NCBI RefSeq assembly: GCF_002871945.2
Contig: NZ_CP126963.1
Location: forward strand, 248,001 to 312,000
Origin: Gleimia hominis
GTDB lineage: Bacteria; Actinomycetota; Actinomycetes; Actinomycetales; Actinomycetaceae
Length of the DNA: 64,000 nt
Direction: 5' to 3'
The notes below the pieces were generated by a model. The model did not search any database and was not told where the DNA came from. It worked only from the letters and a program-made list of their open reading frames with translations. The translations under genes and the position numbers were made by a program. This document shows, piece after piece, positions 61,072-64,000 of this stretch. Every line of letters begins with the position of its first letter. Within the stretch, counting starts at the first letter, position 1.

Positions 61072-61919
61072 TTATCATACTTTCCGTACTGTTCACCGCA
61101 GGGGTGCTGAGTGTGTACTCGGCGCTCACCGCGCGTTCCCGCCTGCTTATTGAACGTGTCCTAGGAGGTCAGGCAAGTTCACGTCGCGTGCCCTTTGCGT
61201 TCACAAGGATCAGTGGACTATGGGCGGTATTTGGCTCTCCGGCTTCTTCGGTACAAGAACGGTTGGAACTCACTGGTGAAGAGATGACGGTGCAGCAGTT
61301 CCGGGTGCGCCAGTTGATAGCCGCGGTGCTCGCCGCCGCAGTGGCCACCAGTCTGCTCGTAATTATTGCGGCGATGCGGCCCGTTAGCGTCATCCAGTGG
61401 CTCATCCTCGTGTCCATCAGCTTTGTGGTTGGGGCCGCGTTGTACGACAAGTGGTTGACGTGGCGAGTGTCTGCGGTGGCACGCAAAGTTGGGCACCAGG
61501 TGGCGGATTCCGCAGACCTGCTGGCACTCGCGATTTCTGCGGGAGAGTCCATTCCGGGAGCGCTTTCGCGCGTCAGCCGGGCAAGCGGCCGCGAACTGCG
61601 TTTCCAACTGGAGCGCGCGCTTGAGGACATTGAAGGCGGCATGTCCGTCACCCGCGCTCTCGGTTCCTTGAGTTCACGCACGAACTCGCCGCAGTTATCA
61701 CGTTTGCTAGACACGCTCGTTATGGCTGCGGAACGGGGCGCACCCCTCGCGCTCGTGTTACGGGAGCAAGCGCGGGACCTACGCGACGAGTCCCGCCGGG
61801 CCCTCATGGAATCGGGCGGACGTAAAGAAATCGCGATGCTTGTCCCGGTCGTCTTCTTAATCTTGCCGGTCGTTGTTCTGTTCGCGCTATACCCGGGGCT
61901 GGTCGCGTTGAAGCTTTAA
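61068..61919 (+). CDS. tadC: Tad pilus inner membrane protein TadC
   Basis: 283 residues. Start GTG overlaps the tadB stop (GTGA). A T2SSF domain is visible in VADSADLLALAISAGESIPGALSRVSR and LSRLLDTLVMAAERGAPLALVLREQARDL; helices at 1-20, 90-130 and 255-280. It is the partner of TadB in the pilus platform. A GC-rich hairpin follows the stop before the pilin gene. Confidence 0.9.
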   Translation: MIIILSVLFTAGVLSVYSALTARSRLLIERVLGGQASSRRVPFAFTRISGLWAVFGSPASSVQERLELTGEEMTVQQFRVRQLIAAVLAAAVATSLLVIIAAMRPVSVIQWLILVSISFVVGAALYDKWLTWRVSAVARKVGHQVADSADLLALAISAGESIPGALSRVSRASGRELRFQLERALEDIEGGMSVTRALGSLSSRTNSPQLSRLLDTLVMAAERGAPLALVLREQARDLRDESRRALMESGGRKEIAMLVPVVFLILPVVVLFALYPGLVALKL

Positions 61920-61922
61920 ATG

Positions 61923-61944
61923 CCGCGCTGCGTTAGCTGCGCGG
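61923..61944 (+). terminator. Intercistronic hairpin between tadC and pilin gene
   Basis: CCGCGCTGC-GTTA-GCTGCGCGG forms a stem of six pairs, one mismatch and two more pairs. It lacks a T-run. Such a structure could partly stop or process the transcript so that the abundant pilin is expressed differently from the assembly proteins; that role is inferred. Confidence 0.4.
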
Positions 61945-61997
61945 TTCTAAGTAAATAAGGAAAGAGTAAAACCAAACCTCAAGTGAGTGGAGGAAAC

Positions 61998-62201
61998 ATG
62001 CAAGACACACCCATCGTCCACGCGCTCGCGCACACGCCCTCGTGGATTCTTGGGCAAGACGAATCAGAACGTGGGGACGTGCCCGGATGGGTTCTGGTCA
62101 CTCTCATGACGGCGGGTCTCGTGACCGCAATCTGGGCGGTTGCCAGTCCCACCCTCGTGAACCTGTTCCAAGAGGCAATCTCGGGAGTTACAGGTCCGTG
62201 A
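61998..62201 (+). CDS. Flp-pilin-like small protein of the tad locus
   Basis: 67 residues: a polar leader, then ERGDVPGWVLVTLMTAGLVT and a hydrophobic helix to about residue 47, ending NLFQEAISGVTGP. Size, position after tadC and the Gly before the hydrophobic segment fit an Flp-type pilin in actinobacterial tad loci. The Glu at position +5 after the processing Gly, usual in Flp pilins, is replaced here by a DVPGW sequence. GGAGG four bases before ATG 61998 supports the start. Its stop overlaps the next start (GTGA). Confidence 0.75.
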   Translation: MQDTPIVHALAHTPSWILGQDESERGDVPGWVLVTLMTAGLVTAIWAVASPTLVNLFQEAISGVTGP

Positions 62202-62770
62202 GACCACCCCTGGCAGGCCAGGAACGGGCCGGCGCTGAAGCGGGTTCGCAAGTTGTCTCTCACGTGCTCGTGCAAACCTTCGTGGTGCTGATCGTGTTGA
62301 CAATCATGCAGATTGCGTTCGCAGTTCACGTACGTAATATGTCGCTAGATGCAGCGTCTGAGGGGGCGCGGAGAGCTACGTTTGAGAATGCTACCGACAA
62401 AGACGCGATGGAACGGGCCCAAGCACTGCTGGATAAGTCCGTGGGTGCAGACAGGGGTGCGCGCGTAATTATCTCTCGGGCGGAAGAAGCGTACGGCACG
62501 AAAATTACGGTGCGGATCAGTGCGCGACTTCCGGTGCTCGGACCGTTCGGGCCAGACCACATGCAGACGGTGGAAGCTAGTTCCTGGTTGAACCCGCGCG
62601 AAACCTCCGGTGGTAGACCGGGGAAGAAACCCTCGCCCGCGACCGCGAGCACGCCATCGACCTTCCCGAGTTCAAATCCGGAGCCACCTAACCCCAGCGC
62701 AGACACACCAACCGAGCAGGACCCGCCCGATACTGAGCGTGGCAGTGGTACTGATGGGGGTGGCCGATGA
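62198..62770 (+). CDS. tadE: TadE-like pseudopilin
   Basis: 190 residues. After the short leader GQERAGAEAGSQVVSH comes a hydrophobic helix (VLVQTFVVLIVLTIMQIAFAV) with the VRNMSLDAASEGARRATFE continuation typical of TadE family proteins. The C-terminal 60 residues are Pro/Ser/Thr-rich. The GTG start overlaps the pilin stop and the last four bases overlap the following start (ATGA). It is a minor pilin or an assembly protein at the membrane. Confidence 0.85.
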   Translation: MRPPLAGQERAGAEAGSQVVSHVLVQTFVVLIVLTIMQIAFAVHVRNMSLDAASEGARRATFENATDKDAMERAQALLDKSVGADRGARVIISRAEEAYGTKITVRISARLPVLGPFGPDHMQTVEASSWLNPRETSGGRPGKKPSPATASTPSTFPSSNPEPPNPSADTPTEQDPPDTERGSGTDGGGR

Positions 62771-63201
62771 ATGCGCAGGGGTCAAGTGGGAACGCCGAAA
62801 GTGGTGAGGCGACGATCGAGTTCATTGGTTTAGCGTTAGTGTTGCTCATCCCGGTCGTATACCTGGTGTTCACGATAGGCACTGTTCAAAGCACGTCTTT
62901 AGCGGTGGAGGCCGCGAGCCGTGAATCAGCGCGGATACTTTCGGAAGACCCCACGAACTACGAGTACGCGGACCGGCAAGTGGCACAGATTTTCTCTGAC
63001 TACGGGGTGTCCGCACCTACGGAAGTGGATGCAAGATGCGAACCCGCCTCGTGCACCGGGCAGGCGCGCATCCACGTTACTGTAAACGCGGTAGTTTCCT
63101 TACCACTCGTACCCGACCGGTGGGTGGGGTCAGTTCCGATCCGCGTGCATTCCAACCGCTACGCCCCAGTGAAGCACGCGCGCTTGCACGCAGAACCTTG
63201 A
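62767..63201 (+). CDS. Second TadE/TadF-like pseudopilin
   Basis: 144 residues. N-terminal SGEATIEFIGLALVLLIPVV holds the Gly, Glu and hydrophobic helix expected of a prepilin-like leader, followed by VEAASRESARILSEDPTNY. The remainder includes two cysteines (RCEPASC) that could form a disulfide outside the membrane. It is coupled to the preceding gene by an ATGA overlap. Confidence 0.82.
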   Translation: MNAQGSSGNAESGEATIEFIGLALVLLIPVVYLVFTIGTVQSTSLAVEAASRESARILSEDPTNYEYADRQVAQIFSDYGVSAPTEVDARCEPASCTGQARIHVTVNAVVSLPLVPDRWVGSVPIRVHSNRYAPVKHARLHAEP

Positions 63202-63256
63202 TTTGCGCGATTAGACGCCGAATGCGATTGGATAGCGAATGCGATTGGAATCCCAG

Positions 63257-63700
63257 ATGAATGCCAAACCGGAAGATAGCCAGGAGGGCCGCATCAGCCT
63301 CATGGTGATAGTGCTGGCAGCAATACTGGTGGCACTCGCATTAACTCTCGCGGCGATTTCAACAGTGCACCTGCAGCGGCGCGGCCTGTACACGTGCGCG
63401 GACGTATTATCGCAAAACGTGGTTCTCACCATGGAGGCCGATAAGTACTTTGACGGCCACCAAGACCTCACGATCACATCCCAAGTGGCGCATCAAGAAG
63501 CGCAAAGACTCCTGGAAAAACTTGGTGATACAACATGCGATGTGGGGCAATCGCCGCGCGTAGTGCGGGTGGATGTGGTACCCGATGCCGTCACCGTGTA
63601 CCTAGAGACGAACGCTCGGTTCAAGATTCTGCCGCGCAGTCTGCAAGCTGTAACACAAGATGTGCGTTTGCGCGTTGCGTCTACCGCTCATGCCTATTAG
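63257..63700 (+). CDS. TadG-like / Rv3654c-like membrane-anchored protein
   Basis: 147 residues from ATG 63257, or 153 from ATG 63239; a direct repeat (GCGAATGCGATTGGA-like) gives both similar weak ribosome sites. A transmembrane segment at RISLMVIVLAAILVALALTL is followed by an extracytoplasmic domain with cysteines in LYTCADVLSQNV and TTCDVGQ. It ends the tad operon in the position of Rv3654c-type proteins. The exact role is unknown. Confidence 0.75.
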   Translation: MNAKPEDSQEGRISLMVIVLAAILVALALTLAAISTVHLQRRGLYTCADVLSQNVVLTMEADKYFDGHQDLTITSQVAHQEAQRLLEKLGDTTCDVGQSPRVVRVDVVPDAVTVYLETNARFKILPRSLQAVTQDVRLRVASTAHAY

Positions 63701-63717
63701 TCCTCTAGGGTGGAGGG

Positions 63718-64000
63718 GTGAATATCGATTTTCCCACTGAAATCAGCAGCTTGAGGGACACGCTGGGCAACATCATTGCCGTCACGCACCCCGACGAGTT
63801 GAAAGAACGCATCCGCGACCTTTCACAGCAGGCAGGTGACCCAGCCCTGTGGGACGATCAAGAAAACGCGCAGCGAGTCACGTCCCAACTGTCCTACGCA
63901 CAAGCGAAACTGAAACGTCTCGAATCCATGGAAGAACGCGTGGACGACCTCGAAGCCATGGTGGAACTAGCGGGCGAAGCTGCGGACGAAGAACGCGGCA
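63718..64000 (+). CDS. prfB: Peptide chain release factor 2, N-terminal part
   Basis: Open to the right edge (94 codons visible). The sequence MNIDFPTEISSLRDTLGNII, QAGDPALWDDQENAQRVTS and the following coiled coil match actinobacterial RF2 domain 1, which recognises UAA/UGA termination. The GTG start has AGGG seven bases upstream. No in-frame TGA occurs around codon 26, so the programmed +1 frameshift used by many bacteria to autoregulate RF2 is absent, as is usual in actinobacteria. In related genomes ftsE and ftsX follow. Confidence 0.92.
   Translation, partial: MNIDFPTEISSLRDTLGNIIAVTHPDELKERIRDLSQQAGDPALWDDQENAQRVTSQLSYAQAKLKRLESMEERVDDLEAMVELAGEAADEERG

Noticed and set aside
63718..63800. 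Programmed frameshift in prfB
   Set aside because: The frame runs uninterrupted through codon 94 with no in-frame TGA near codon 26.

Overview
The window looks like chromosome of a GC-rich, host-associated actinobacterium, probably Actinomycetaceae-like. Evidence for this: an O-methyltransferase / tatB / mrp neighbourhood resembling the mycobacterial Rv1220c-Rv1229c region; a DEAD helicase, ferritin-like protein, DUF3107 and AdnA-AdnB series resembling Rv3211-Rv3201c; an actinobacterial-type tad pilus cluster; and a prfB start with no frameshift site. GTG and TTG starts are frequent, and several genes have a TANNNT box 6-7 bases before the start codon, as leaderless actinobacterial mRNAs do. 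I cannot name the species.

Layout. 1-10.2 kb: start of an O-methyltransferase gene with an apparent AUC start, tatB, a cupin, a TauE/SafE permease, a BetT-like BCCT transporter, a LuxR-type two-component system beside a DUF5067 membrane protein, a macrodomain protein and Mrp. 10.2-14.7 kb: membrane acyltransferase with an SGNH domain, then an MHS transporter and nucleoside hydrolase pair. 14.8-33.1 kb: a large glycan utilisation locus holding beta-galactosidase (GH2), an ABC importer with a Tat-like lipoprotein, a DeoR regulator, GH4, GH38, an alkaline-phosphatase-superfamily enzyme, GH125, GH20, a HAD phosphatase and a PfkB kinase. None of the glycosidases has a signal peptide, so host N-glycan-like oligosaccharides appear to be imported whole and dismantled in the cytoplasm. 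A 9-bp motif upstream of deoR recurs at the HAD/pfkB divergent promoter. 33.4-39.8 kb: an OPT peptide transporter, then a purine salvage operon (NCS1 permease plus two unrelated adenine deaminases) with a terminator-like hairpin in its leader.

42.8-46.4 kb is a scarred accessory island. A HIT-plus-two-TM protein has lost its N-terminus to a chimeric insertion-sequence remnant (IS3-type on IS1249-type, with 13-bp matching ends). Next to it lie an AT-richer two-gene cassette (a secreted protein and a two-TM protein sharing a GTGA overlap) and a short ORF that joins a phage DNA polymerase fragment to an HNH fragment. The cassette is the best candidate in the window for an undescribed system, possibly a secreted antibacterial protein with its immunity protein, but this is inference.

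46.4-64 kb returns to core genes: a PHP phosphoesterase, MarC, a DEAD helicase, a ferritin-like protein, DUF3107, AdnA and AdnB for double-strand break resection, an APH-fold protein with degenerate catalytic motifs, the tad locus (ATPase, two membrane proteins, pilin, three pseudopilin-like proteins) and the 5' part of prfB. Short tandem duplications of about 18-40 bp recur throughout, at gene ends, in intergenic gaps and in interdomain linkers.
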